Shown here piece after piece: positions 34,378-43,130 of a stretch of DNA of 64,000 nt (its first letter is position 1; each line of letters starts with the position of its first letter). The translations under genes and the position numbers were made by a program. The DNA is from Bacteroidota bacterium (GTDB lineage Bacteria; Bacteroidota; Bacteroidia; UBA4408). The stretch spans positions 1,063,088 to 1,127,087 of the forward strand of contig JADKHO010000002.1 in the NCBI GenBank assembly GCA_016721765.1, read 5' to 3'. The notes beneath the pieces are model-generated. The model saw only the letters and a program-made list of their open reading frames with translations. It made no database searches and was not told the origin of the DNA.

Positions 34378-37300
34378 ATGAAAAAGCAAATACAACTTCT
34401 GGTGCTTTTAGTTACTTTTCAAACTATCGTTCTAAAAGCTCAATCATTAATGGGATTAAATTTTGACGGGAATGATGATAAAGCAACCATTCAGTTTAAT
34501 AGTCCAATTAACGCCATTACCATAGAAGGAATTTTTGATTGCACTTCTAGCCAATCTTATTCACTAGAACAAACTATTTTTCAAGAAGGTGATTCTATAC
34601 ATGGAATTCGAATTTTTTTGAACGCAAATAATGGTTGGCTAAGAGCTTGCATTGATGGAAACATGACAACATGTTTTGCAAACTACGACTTTAGAGGTTC
34701 GGGTTGTCAGAGTTTTGCTTTAACATATAATAATACAACAAAACAATCAAGGTTCTTTTTATCTGGAACCTATACAAATGGGGACTATCTAGTTTCCTCA
34801 TCGCCTTTCAATAATTCTGGTAAAATCATATTAGGAAGTGGCGAGATGAGCACCAAATTTAAAGGCAATTTGAAATCATTTAGGCGTTGGAATCGAATAT
34901 TAACTGACATTGAAATAGCATCCAATTATCAAGGCTTTACTAACTTAACTCAGACTAATCTAATTGGAAATTGGAGTTGCGAAGATGGAGCTGGTCAGAC
35001 CTTTTTAGATTTATCGGGCTCTGGAAATAGTGGTGTATTAGGGAGCACTAACCAAATTGAAGGATCAGACCCATCTTGGGCTGCAGGTTGCTCGGCTAAT
35101 TTTTATTCTAATTCAAGTAATGGTTTGCAATTTGATGGAACAGATGACGAAGTTGTAATTAAAGCAGATAACTTTAACATTGGCGATTTTACTATTGAGA
35201 TTATAATAAGCAACACTGTATCACAATCATATAATTTCAGGCAGTTTTTTTATACTGAAGGATCTGTTCAAGATGGTGTTACAATGTTCGTTGATATCGA
35301 TGGCAGGATTAGAGGATCAGTCGATGGAAATTATATAAATTTAATGTCAGGATTTGATGCACGTTCTGCTGGATGTATTAACTTAACGCTAACATACAAT
35401 GCAACTGCAAAATATGCGCGATATTACATAAACGGTGTCTATCAAAACGGTGAATATTTCCAAGCTAATTGTTCTCCTATTAACACAAGCGGTAAAATTT
35501 TTCTCGGAAGTAGTGAAACTGGATCGCAATTATTCAAAGGAAATCTTAAGGAGATTCGAAGATGGACGCGAGTATTAACAGACAATGAAGTCATTGCAAA
35601 TTATAACAATAATATAGTTAACCCAGTTCAAAGTAATCTAGAGGGGTATTGGCGTTGTGACAATCAAAATGGGCAGGTGTTTGGAGATTTATCAGGGCAT
35701 GGCCATTATGCCATTCGAGGGATTTCGCCCCAAGTAGAGATGAGCGATCCATCATTTTCAACATCGGCCTGCAATATATGTTCTTCGCAATCAGTAGTTA
35801 CAATTAATTCTTCTTCCACTTTAATTTTGTGCCCTAGTTCTACTATAACACTCACTGCATCTGGTGGTTCAACCTATCGTTGGTATAAGGATTATACGCT
35901 GCTTCAAGGTTCTACGAGCAATCAATTAGATATTAGTACAGCTGGAATTTATTTTGTTTCTGGATTATCATCATGTGGAACAAAAATATCTAACATTGTG
36001 ACTGTTGTAAATTCTCCTCAATACCCTCAACCATTAAGTATAGTTGCTAGTGGTTCAACCATACTTTGCAATGGAAGTTCTGTTACATTAATCGCACCTT
36101 CATTGGCTAACATGAATTATCAATGGTATTTAGGGACCTCAACTATAACAGGGGCAACTTCTAATTCAATTTTAGCTGTTCAACCTGGAAATTATTCAGT
36201 AAAAATGGACAACCAATGCAGTGCGAGAGTTCAAAGTAACAGTATTCCGATAACAGTTAATCCTCTGCCTGATGCAACGCTTAATATTTCAGGAACAATT
36301 GACTATTGTTCAAACTTTCTTCCTGTTCAAATATATCCAACGTCATACGGATCAAATTTCAAGTATCAATGGTATAAAAATGGAATCATCATTTCTGGTG
36401 AGATAAATAGAGTATACACCGCATCTACAGCCGGTTCTTATACAGTTAAGGTCACGAGTCTTTCATTGCCTTATTGTGGCGAACAAACTAGTCTTGTTGC
36501 TGCTAAAATTAATGTAACTCAAACGCCAAGTGCTCCACAAAGTATAAGTTACCCTGGGTTTATCAACAACTTTTATGGGGGGTGGGGTGCTTGTGGAACC
36601 ATAGATTTTAATTGCACCCCAGTTACTAACGCTACTGATTACATTTGGTACGTAGTTCTACATGGAAGCTCTTCGAGTGGAGGAGCTACTATTATTTCCA
36701 AATCAGGTACTGGAGCTAAAATAAGTTTCCCTACTAATGTTGCTGCAAATACAAAGTATGACGTTATTGTTTATGCTAAAAATGCTAATTGTACTTCAAC
36801 AACAGGTACTGTCATTTTTATAAACGCTGGTCCAACAGTTTATTCAACTGTTGTCGGACCTAATCCAAAATGTCAAAATAAAAATGAAATCTATACAATT
36901 GGCCAAAGTAATAGTGCCAATCCGAATGCTAATCCTTTGACTGGTGTTAGCTATGTTTCATGGAGTGTATCCGGCGGCAATTCTCAAATATTATCCTATT
37001 CCGGAACAAAAAATGAATCTGCTAAAATATATTCAACAACTCCATTTCTAATTACTGCAACATTGTCGGGTTGCGGCACATCGATAGCAAGTAGAAACAT
37101 CAGTTCAAAAACTAAGTGTAGAACAACTGATGATACAAATGATGAGATTCTTGAGAGTGCAATAGAAGAGGAAATTTCAATATATCCAAACCCATTTAAC
37201 AAGAACCTAAATATTGAATTTATAAGTCAGTCGGATCAAATTGCCTTAATTTCACTTTTTGACCTAAGTGGAAGAAAAATTATTTCACAGGAATCTGTAT

Positions 37301-37422
37301 TAAAAACAGGCACAAACAACATCAAAATTATTGCAGATGATCTTGTCGATGGAATATATTTTTTAGAAATACATATTGGAAATAGGGTTAAACGCTTAAA
37401 ATTAGTTTCCAATGAATTTTAA
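34378..37422 (+). CDS. LamG-like / Ig-like T9SS surface protein
   Basis: The start at 34378 (MKKQIQLLVLLVTF, signal peptide ending LKAQ) is chosen over the in-frame ATG at 34282, which would add a long tail before the signal. Two concanavalin A-like (LamG) repeats follow: GLNFDGNDDKATIQF...FKGNLKSFRRWNRILTD and LQFDGTDDEVVIKAD...FKGNLKEIRRWTRVLTD. Next are Ig-like beta segments (TYRWYKDYTLLQGST, YQWYLGTSTITGATS, KYQWYKNGIIISG) and a region with CTSTTGTVIF. The end is a T9SS type A sorting domain (ISIYPNPFNKNLNIEFI, LFDLSGRKIISQ, DLVDGIYFLEIHIG). LamG domains bind carbohydrates or proteins, so an adhesin is likely. A terminator follows at 37537. Confidence 0.87.
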   Translation: MKKQIQLLVLLVTFQTIVLKAQSLMGLNFDGNDDKATIQFNSPINAITIEGIFDCTSSQSYSLEQTIFQEGDSIHGIRIFLNANNGWLRACIDGNMTTCFANYDFRGSGCQSFALTYNNTTKQSRFFLSGTYTNGDYLVSSSPFNNSGKIILGSGEMSTKFKGNLKSFRRWNRILTDIEIASNYQGFTNLTQTNLIGNWSCEDGAGQTFLDLSGSGNSGVLGSTNQIEGSDPSWAAGCSANFYSNSSNGLQFDGTDDEVVIKADNFNIGDFTIEIIISNTVSQSYNFRQFFYTEGSVQDGVTMFVDIDGRIRGSVDGNYINLMSGFDARSAGCINLTLTYNATAKYARYYINGVYQNGEYFQANCSPINTSGKIFLGSSETGSQLFKGNLKEIRRWTRVLTDNEVIANYNNNIVNPVQSNLEGYWRCDNQNGQVFGDLSGHGHYAIRGISPQVEMSDPSFSTSACNICSSQSVVTINSSSTLILCPSSTITLTASGGSTYRWYKDYTLLQGSTSNQLDISTAGIYFVSGLSSCGTKISNIVTVVNSPQYPQPLSIVASGSTILCNGSSVTLIAPSLANMNYQWYLGTSTITGATSNSILAVQPGNYSVKMDNQCSARVQSNSIPITVNPLPDATLNISGTIDYCSNFLPVQIYPTSYGSNFKYQWYKNGIIISGEINRVYTASTAGSYTVKVTSLSLPYCGEQTSLVAAKINVTQTPSAPQSISYPGFINNFYGGWGACGTIDFNCTPVTNATDYIWYVVLHGSSSSGGATIISKSGTGAKISFPTNVAANTKYDVIVYAKNANCTSTTGTVIFINAGPTVYSTVVGPNPKCQNKNEIYTIGQSNSANPNANPLTGVSYVSWSVSGGNSQILSYSGTKNESAKIYSTTPFLITATLSGCGTSIASRNISSKTKCRTTDDTNDEILESAIEEEISIYPNPFNKNLNIEFISQSDQIALISLFDLSGRKIISQESVLKTGTNNIKIIADDLVDGIYFLEIHIGNRVKRLKLVSNEF

Positions 37423-37536
37423 GTAATATTTATTTGAAGACCATATCATTTGTTTTTGTGGAAAAATAGTTGAAGCGATTACTCGAAATATTACCTTGTG
37501 TATTTTTGAAGTAGATTTTGAATTTTCCAAAAAGTG

Positions 37537-37567
37537 AAAGCCTTTAGTTTTACTAAGGGCTTTTATT
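37537..37567 (+). terminator. Rho-independent terminator after the LamG-like gene
   Basis: The stem AAGCCTTTAG pairs with CTAAGGGCTT across the loop TTTTA (one G-T pair) and is followed by TTTT ATT. It lies 115 bases after the stop of 34378-37422. Confidence 0.7.
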
Positions 37568-37653
37568 CTATTAAGAGTTCATCATTCCTTCTAGTCTTTC
37601 ACTATTAACTATAAAATGGACTTGTTCATGGAAAAGTTTGCAAAAATATCTAT

Positions 37654-37925
37654 CCCCACTCGCGCAAGTCTTTCTGACTTGTGCGCTAATGTAATCAAAA
37701 CCCCCTCTCGCGCAAGTCTGCTGACTTGTGCGTTATTGTTATAAAATATTTCTTTGGCTAATACCAGGTACTCAATCCCCAATATTATTCCCTCTCGCCG
37801 AAGTCTGCTCAAACGATTATGCGGGAGTTGAGAGATTTATTGATATTGAGTTTCCTAATTAGAACAATATATTCGTTGGAAAAAGAATTAAATAAACGCA
37901 CAAGTCACAGCCTTGCGAGAGAAGA
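37654..37925. repeat. Hairpin-bounded repeat element, copy 2
   Basis: Two direct left-end hairpins occur in tandem (CTCGCGCAAGTC...GACTTGTGCG at 37659-37685 and 37705-37732), plus a degenerate third (CCTCTCGCCGAAGTCTGC at about 37791). The right end (37890-37921) carries CGCACAAGTCACAGCCTTGC then GAGAGAA in opposite orientation. Inside, CAAACGATTAT and TTGGAAAAAGAATTAA match copy 1 at 24881-25096. No gene is supported here; short open frames in it are not coding-like. Confidence 0.7.
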
Positions 37926-38052
37926 GAGAAGTGCAATACAAACATTAATTTGGCGAAGTATAGATTCGAATTTGTTTACTAAATTTACCTGTGCTAGTCA
38001 AATCTTAACAGCAAATTAATAATGTAATTCATCAGTTAATTTACTTATACAA

Positions 38053-40413
38053 ATGAGCCAAAATATAAACAAAAGAAAAATCTCCTGCAGGATGATTTAT
38101 GTTGCATTACCAATTTTGCTTTTCTTTGCAACTATAGCAAATGCACAGTATTGCCCTCCAACCCAGGTTGGTGCTTGCTTTGGCTATCAAATTGAAGATT
38201 TTTCAATTGCCGGTACAACACTCACTAATTTAGGAACTGGATGTGCTGCACTCACGGGAACTGCTTATACTTTTTATCCGGCCACAGGCAACACTACAGC
38301 CAACTTGGAGATTGGACAGACTTATCAAGTGCTTTTGAAATGCTCTTATATGGCCAATGTATCCGTTTGGATTGATTATGATCATAACTACACATTCGAT
38401 GCGAACGAATGGACACTATTGGACGACACCACAATTGTGAACTTTCCCTCAATGGCCTCGATTACTATTCCAGCTCCAGCATTGACAGGCAATACACGTA
38501 TGAGAATTAGAAGTAACTTTTTCTTGGATCCTAATGGGCCCTTGAATGCTTGCTCATCCTTTGATGGTGAAACGGAAGATTATACTGTTAACTTAATTCA
38601 GGGCTCCGGGTGCAGTGGAGTTCCGGTTGCAGGAGCAGTTTCAAATTTGAATGGACCGCTTTGTGCAGTGACAACTATCAATCTTAAACTCACAGGTTGC
38701 CCTTATGCACCCAGCTATAGCTACCAATGGGAATCTTCTCCCGATAATATCAACTGGTCTCTTTTGAGTGGTGCCAATTACATTGCCTATAATGGCAAAC
38801 AAACAAACGATACTTACTATCGCTGCGTGGTAAAGTGTGGGGCATTTAGTGATACAACCGCTGCTTTGCTTGTTCCAACGATTAACTTTGTGTATTGTTT
38901 CTGTAGTTCCGCAGCTAACGTTCAAACAGGCGGAGATATAGGCAATGTAAATTTTTTAACATTAAACAATGGAGTAGGGACACCTGCTGTAAACAATATG
39001 AATTCAGCAAAGAAATATACCGATTTTACAGGCTTGTCTCCAATCACCGTAACACAGGGGATAAGTAATCCGATGACCATTACCCAAATAACAAGTGGTT
39101 CAGTTACGACCCCTAGTTATATAGATGTTTATATTGACCATAATCACAATGCTATATTTGATTCCGATGAGCATTATGCATTTGGCAATACTACCAACGC
39201 AAATAATATATTGAGTAGGAATGTTGTGATTCCCTACACATCACTAACCGGTATTACAAAAATGCGTATTGTATTAATCGAAATAGTAAATGGAACTCAG
39301 TCGTCTTGTGGTACTTATTTCAAAGGTGAAACAGAAGATTACCTCATCAACGTTCTTCAGGGTTCTGCTTGTATATCTCCTCCGCAAGCAGGAACCGCAT
39401 ATGCAGTTAATGCCGTTTTATGCACAGGTGATACGGCACAAGTTTCAATGTATGGATTTTCGAATGGTGTGGGGCAATCCTATCAATGGCAATCTTCTAC
39501 CGATAATTTGAATTGGATGAATATCAGTGGTACAAATGACACTATGTATTCCGCGCTAATTGCAGGCCCTGTTTATTATCACTGTGTCTTAACTTGTGGT
39601 GGAATCTCTTCAGTTTCAACAAGCATGCTAGTTCAGAATAATTCAGTATGCAGTTATTGCACTAACAATCTTGGTGGCGATGGATGTTTTATAAGCTCTA
39701 ATATTGATAGGGTAAAGATATTGAATACTCCTTTTAATAATAATTCTGTTAATACATGCAATTTAGTCGGAGCTTCACCATACAATGTCTATACTGCCTA
39801 CCCTTTAACAGTATCTACAACTGCAACTTTATTAAGGACGCAAAGCTACACCATTGAAGTCTCTGTTGTACAAAATGGTTTGCCAATTTCGGCGTGGATA
39901 GATTATAATCAGGATGGCCAGTTTTCGAATTCCGAATACATTTCAATTGACACAATGACTTCATTCAATTACAGTTCTGTAGTTTTTACAGTACCCGCAG
40001 GAATACCAATCGGAACCACACGAATGAGAGTAAGGTCAGGCCGTCCTCCATCTCCCCCATTTTTTTCGCCCAACTATGCTTGCACATTTTTCAACGTAGG
40101 TGAAACCGAAGATTTTTTTGTAAGTATTGATTTTCCTACAAAATTACCTTCAGGTTATGAAGGGACTCAATTGAACATTTGGCCTAATCCTGCTTCAAAA
40201 GAACTAAAGATTTCGCTTCCAAATTCTGCAGTCAGAAATACACAAATCAAGTTATTAAACCTTGCAGGGCAAACAATTTTTGAGGAGCAAATCATTCAAA
40301 ATTCAAACCTTAAGGAAAGTGTAATTGATGTGTCTCACATTATTAAGGGGATTTATTTTCTCCAAGTGATTTTGCAGGGCGAAATAATCAACCGAAAAAT
40401 AATAATTGAATAA
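38053..40413 (+). CDS. GEVED-domain T9SS surface protein
   Basis: Signal peptide (residues about 1-31, ending ATIANAQ). Three GEVED modules follow, with the motifs GETEDYTVNLI, GETEDYLINVL and GETEDFFVSID. Each is preceded by a WIDYDHNYTFDANEW-type calcium-site-like stretch, and Ig-like segments (YQWESSPDNINW, YYRCVVKCG) lie between modules. The last 80 residues form the T9SS type A sorting domain (LNIWPNPASKELKISLPN, LLNLAGQTIFEE, HIIKGIYFLQVIL, RKIIIE). It is closely related in layout to 25125-27503 and 29416-32775, so the family expanded locally. Likely cell-surface adhesin-like protein; ligand unknown. Confidence 0.87.
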   Translation: MSQNINKRKISCRMIYVALPILLFFATIANAQYCPPTQVGACFGYQIEDFSIAGTTLTNLGTGCAALTGTAYTFYPATGNTTANLEIGQTYQVLLKCSYMANVSVWIDYDHNYTFDANEWTLLDDTTIVNFPSMASITIPAPALTGNTRMRIRSNFFLDPNGPLNACSSFDGETEDYTVNLIQGSGCSGVPVAGAVSNLNGPLCAVTTINLKLTGCPYAPSYSYQWESSPDNINWSLLSGANYIAYNGKQTNDTYYRCVVKCGAFSDTTAALLVPTINFVYCFCSSAANVQTGGDIGNVNFLTLNNGVGTPAVNNMNSAKKYTDFTGLSPITVTQGISNPMTITQITSGSVTTPSYIDVYIDHNHNAIFDSDEHYAFGNTTNANNILSRNVVIPYTSLTGITKMRIVLIEIVNGTQSSCGTYFKGETEDYLINVLQGSACISPPQAGTAYAVNAVLCTGDTAQVSMYGFSNGVGQSYQWQSSTDNLNWMNISGTNDTMYSALIAGPVYYHCVLTCGGISSVSTSMLVQNNSVCSYCTNNLGGDGCFISSNIDRVKILNTPFNNNSVNTCNLVGASPYNVYTAYPLTVSTTATLLRTQSYTIEVSVVQNGLPISAWIDYNQDGQFSNSEYISIDTMTSFNYSSVVFTVPAGIPIGTTRMRVRSGRPPSPPFFSPNYACTFFNVGETEDFFVSIDFPTKLPSGYEGTQLNIWPNPASKELKISLPNSAVRNTQIKLLNLAGQTIFEEQIIQNSNLKESVIDVSHIIKGIYFLQVILQGEIINRKIIIE

Positions 40414-40992
40414 TTTGATTATTTTTTATGACGATAACCTTAAAAAACTGAACATAAAAAGATACTTTTCCAATCTAAATTTTTCAATTTCTCATTGTCT
40501 GTTTTTTCTTGAAGTATGAACTAACTCTTGCACAGTTTACCAACTAATTTATTTAGAAAAACAATGGAAAAGTTAAATCTTTGAACGATGCAATCTTATG
40601 ACTTAACAGGGAATCCCAACTCGTGAAACTATACCAATAACAACAAAAAAGGAAGGATTCTTAAGAACTGCACCGGTCATATTTACTCGCACTCTTCGTC
40701 ATTTAAAAACGAGGAGAGTAAAAGTTTGTGTTTGTAATGCAATAAACACAAGTTCTGATTTAAAAAATACATTTGGGTAATGAGCTGTTTATTTTAAATC
40801 ATCCGTAACCGCTTAGCTTTGAATAACTCAAACGAGAAGTTTTGCTGGACAGTCTATAATGCGTTCCCTTTTTTCGCACATATCGTAAGCTTTATTCTTT
40901 AAAACACTGCACCAGCAGTATCCTTTTTAACTCAAAATGAAGCCCTTTGTAAAACGAATTGAAGAAAAATCAGGCAACCTAAGGGGAGGAAT
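40414..40992. other. Intergenic region without a supported gene
   Basis: About 580 AT-rich bases separate the GEVED gene from the convergent small gene at 40993. I find no RNA gene, clear terminator or convincing reading frame. A 34-codon open frame from 40937 runs antisense into the next gene's end and is not supported. Confidence 0.5.
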
Positions 40993-41397
40993 TCAAACAT
41001 TAAAAGTTGCTAAAGACAAAGCAGAAGGTAAATTAGAGTAACTTGTATCATTATTACCTGAAAATTCTAGCCCCAAAAAAATATCATCCACCGAATTAAG
41101 TTCATCGGCTGGAATGGTGTAACGCAAGGCGGTTTTAGCGCGGCTTTTATAAAGTTGTGTTGTAAATTCTACTAATGCGGCCTTAACAAAATCTTCCTGC
41201 TTTTTATTTTTTGAAGAATAATCTAATAACAAATTTTTATCGAAACCATCAACTTTTATATCTCTTAGAAGGGTTATTGAATCGAAAAGAAAATTGTTGA
41301 CAAGGTAATCCACTCTGTAATTAGGGTTTATATTGAAACTTTTTTCTATATAAGCAACAAATTGCTTTTTAGCATTTAAGATTATTTCGTTTGCCAT
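40993..41397 (-). CDS. Small protein of unknown function, third gene of the phosphoesterase operon
   Basis: The 134-residue protein is acidic to neutral and mainly helical by composition, without signal peptide or membrane segment. A central YRVDYLVNNFLFDSITLLRD segment and DFVKAALVEFTTQLYKS are notable but match no family I know. It follows the metallophosphoesterase on the same strand with an 81-base gap, the widest in this three-gene set. It could be the operon's third member or an independent small gene. Confidence 0.6.
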   Translation of the reverse strand: MANEIILNAKKQFVAYIEKSFNINPNYRVDYLVNNFLFDSITLLRDIKVDGFDKNLLLDYSSKNKKQEDFVKAALVEFTTQLYKSRAKTALRYTIPADELNSVDDIFLGLEFSGNNDTSYSNLPSALSLATFNV

Positions 41398-41478
41398 AAC
41401 TCGTTAGTATAGAAATTAGTGATATCAAAAAATTGGGGAGTGCAAGTATAAGAATATTTTATAAAATTAACGCTCATT

Positions 41479-43128
41479 TTACTGCAAAATTGTGTCAAAT
41501 ACAATATTTAATTCGGTAAATTTATGTAATGCCGGAAAATTCACAAAAAATCTATGTTTAAAAGCTTGAAAAGTTATAAAACGACTTTGTTCATAAGATT
41601 CAAACGCATCTGTATCTTCCTCATTTACTGTTCGCAACAGATCGTAAAAAGCAATAATTGGCAATTTTCCATCCGGTTCATTTTCAATTTTTTCAAGTAT
41701 ACGCTTAAAGAGGTGATTTTGTTTCAATTCTTCATAAGTTTCAGAAGCATGTATATGGGAAAAAAAATCGTCCAATTTATTCACTAAAATACAATAAACT
41801 TCATTGTTGAAGAGCAATTCCACGGGTTCAGTTAAGTCCAACCTTTTAATCTCCGGGTTGGGATTCATAAAAGCATTCTTCCTTTTATTTTTAAGTATTT
41901 TTATCAATTCCTCAATCGTTTTTGGAAAAAATGGAATTATAGGTTCAGCAAGGTTCTTATTCTTTACTTTTTTGGGGCTATTTTTTTGTCCAACAGCTGA
42001 TGCAGAAACCTTTTTTAAATCTTTAAAATAGTAAACCGAATCCTCATCATTTTTCTTTTTCCAATGATATTCAAACGACACATTTTTGACAGTCTTTTTT
42101 TCCGCAAAAAATTTGTAGGAAGAATGACTTATCTCGGTGCTTTCAATATCCAAAATATTAAACCAATTATTAGGAAATATATCATCCGGGTTGTCTTTAT
42201 CTGCGTCTTCATCAATAAAATGATAATCCATGAATATTCCATTATTAAAATGGAAACACTTATTCTGGAGAACTGAGGGCATCGATACCGGATTATGCAC
42301 ATGACCTGTAACTAATGCATCCGACATATTAATTAGGGTAGAAAAATCTCTTTTATAATTTTTATCATTATACAACTCATCCCATTTTAACCAAGAAGGA
42401 GGGTGATGAGCAAATGTTATAACTTTAGTAGAAGGTTTATTTTCAAGCAAATCATTAACCTCAGTAAAATATGGAAAGTGGTCCAAAAAATAGGATTGTT
42501 TACCCTCTTGAGATAGTGCGTCACCCAAAAGTGAAAATGCTTGATTTTTAATCTCTATGTTGCTTTTATCACTAATCCACTTTTCATAAAAGCCTTTTAC
42601 AACTCCTGGGCCAAAAGAATACCAAGCGCTATTCAAAAGTAAAATAAGAACTTCTTCTTCCTCATTATAAACATAACCTGCATAATGTTTATCGCTAAAT
42701 TTATACGAAAAGCTTAATGAAGCTGTTTTATTAATGTCCCTTTGAAAACATAAAAAGTAATTGGAGAATACCTTTTTAAATTCGTTAATATTTTTGTTTA
42801 TTTCACTTTTAGGAATCTCAAATAAATCTAGTAAGGTTTTATCGCCTAATGCAGCCGAAAGGGAAGTCCAATCAACTTCATGATTACCGACAATACTAAA
42901 GATTGGGATTTCCTTTGGAATTACATTTCTAATCATTTCAGCGAATTCTTGATACTGAATTACAGAACCTGAAAATGATATATCTCCACCGATAACACAC
43001 AAATCAATTTCCTTTTCCTCAATTAGCGATTCTATTTTGGATTTAAAAGCGGCAATATAATTTTTAATAAATCGATTATTATTATAACCTTCTTTATAAT
43101 GAACATCTGAAAAAGTAAGGATTCTCAT
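41479..43128 (-). CDS. Calcineurin-like metallophosphoesterase with unknown C-terminal domain
   Basis: All metal-site motifs of the calcineurin-like superfamily are present: DVH (residues 8-10), GGD (47-49), GNHE (81-84), HH in FAHHPPSW (241-242) and GHVH (275-278). Such enzymes use a two-metal centre to hydrolyse phosphomono- or phosphodiesters, often nucleotides or nucleic acid. Residues about 300-390 are a linker with FEYHWKKKNDEDSVYYF. About 395-549 form a helical C-terminal domain that I do not recognise. No signal peptide, so cytoplasmic. It starts 2 bases after the stop of the 890-aa gene, so the two are translated as a pair. A defence or regulatory enzyme is plausible; the substrate cannot be read from sequence. 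Confidence 0.85.
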   Translation of the reverse strand: MRILTFSDVHYKEGYNNNRFIKNYIAAFKSKIESLIEEKEIDLCVIGGDISFSGSVIQYQEFAEMIRNVIPKEIPIFSIVGNHEVDWTSLSAALGDKTLLDLFEIPKSEINKNINEFKKVFSNYFLCFQRDINKTASLSFSYKFSDKHYAGYVYNEEEEVLILLLNSAWYSFGPGVVKGFYEKWISDKSNIEIKNQAFSLLGDALSQEGKQSYFLDHFPYFTEVNDLLENKPSTKVITFAHHPPSWLKWDELYNDKNYKRDFSTLINMSDALVTGHVHNPVSMPSVLQNKCFHFNNGIFMDYHFIDEDADKDNPDDIFPNNWFNILDIESTEISHSSYKFFAEKKTVKNVSFEYHWKKKNDEDSVYYFKDLKKVSASAVGQKNSPKKVKNKNLAEPIIPFFPKTIEELIKILKNKRKNAFMNPNPEIKRLDLTEPVELLFNNEVYCILVNKLDDFFSHIHASETYEELKQNHLFKRILEKIENEPDGKLPIIAFYDLLRTVNEEDTDAFESYEQSRFITFQAFKHRFFVNFPALHKFTELNIVFDTILQ

Positions 43129-43130
43129 AT

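Noticed and set aside
37819..38019. Open frame within repeat copy 2
   Set aside because: It is made of repeat-element sequence, has no coding character and no neighbour in operon.
40937..41041. Short plus-strand frame starting MKPFVKRIEEKSGNL
   Set aside because: It overlaps the end of the better supported minus-strand gene at 40993-41397 and has no recognisable motif.
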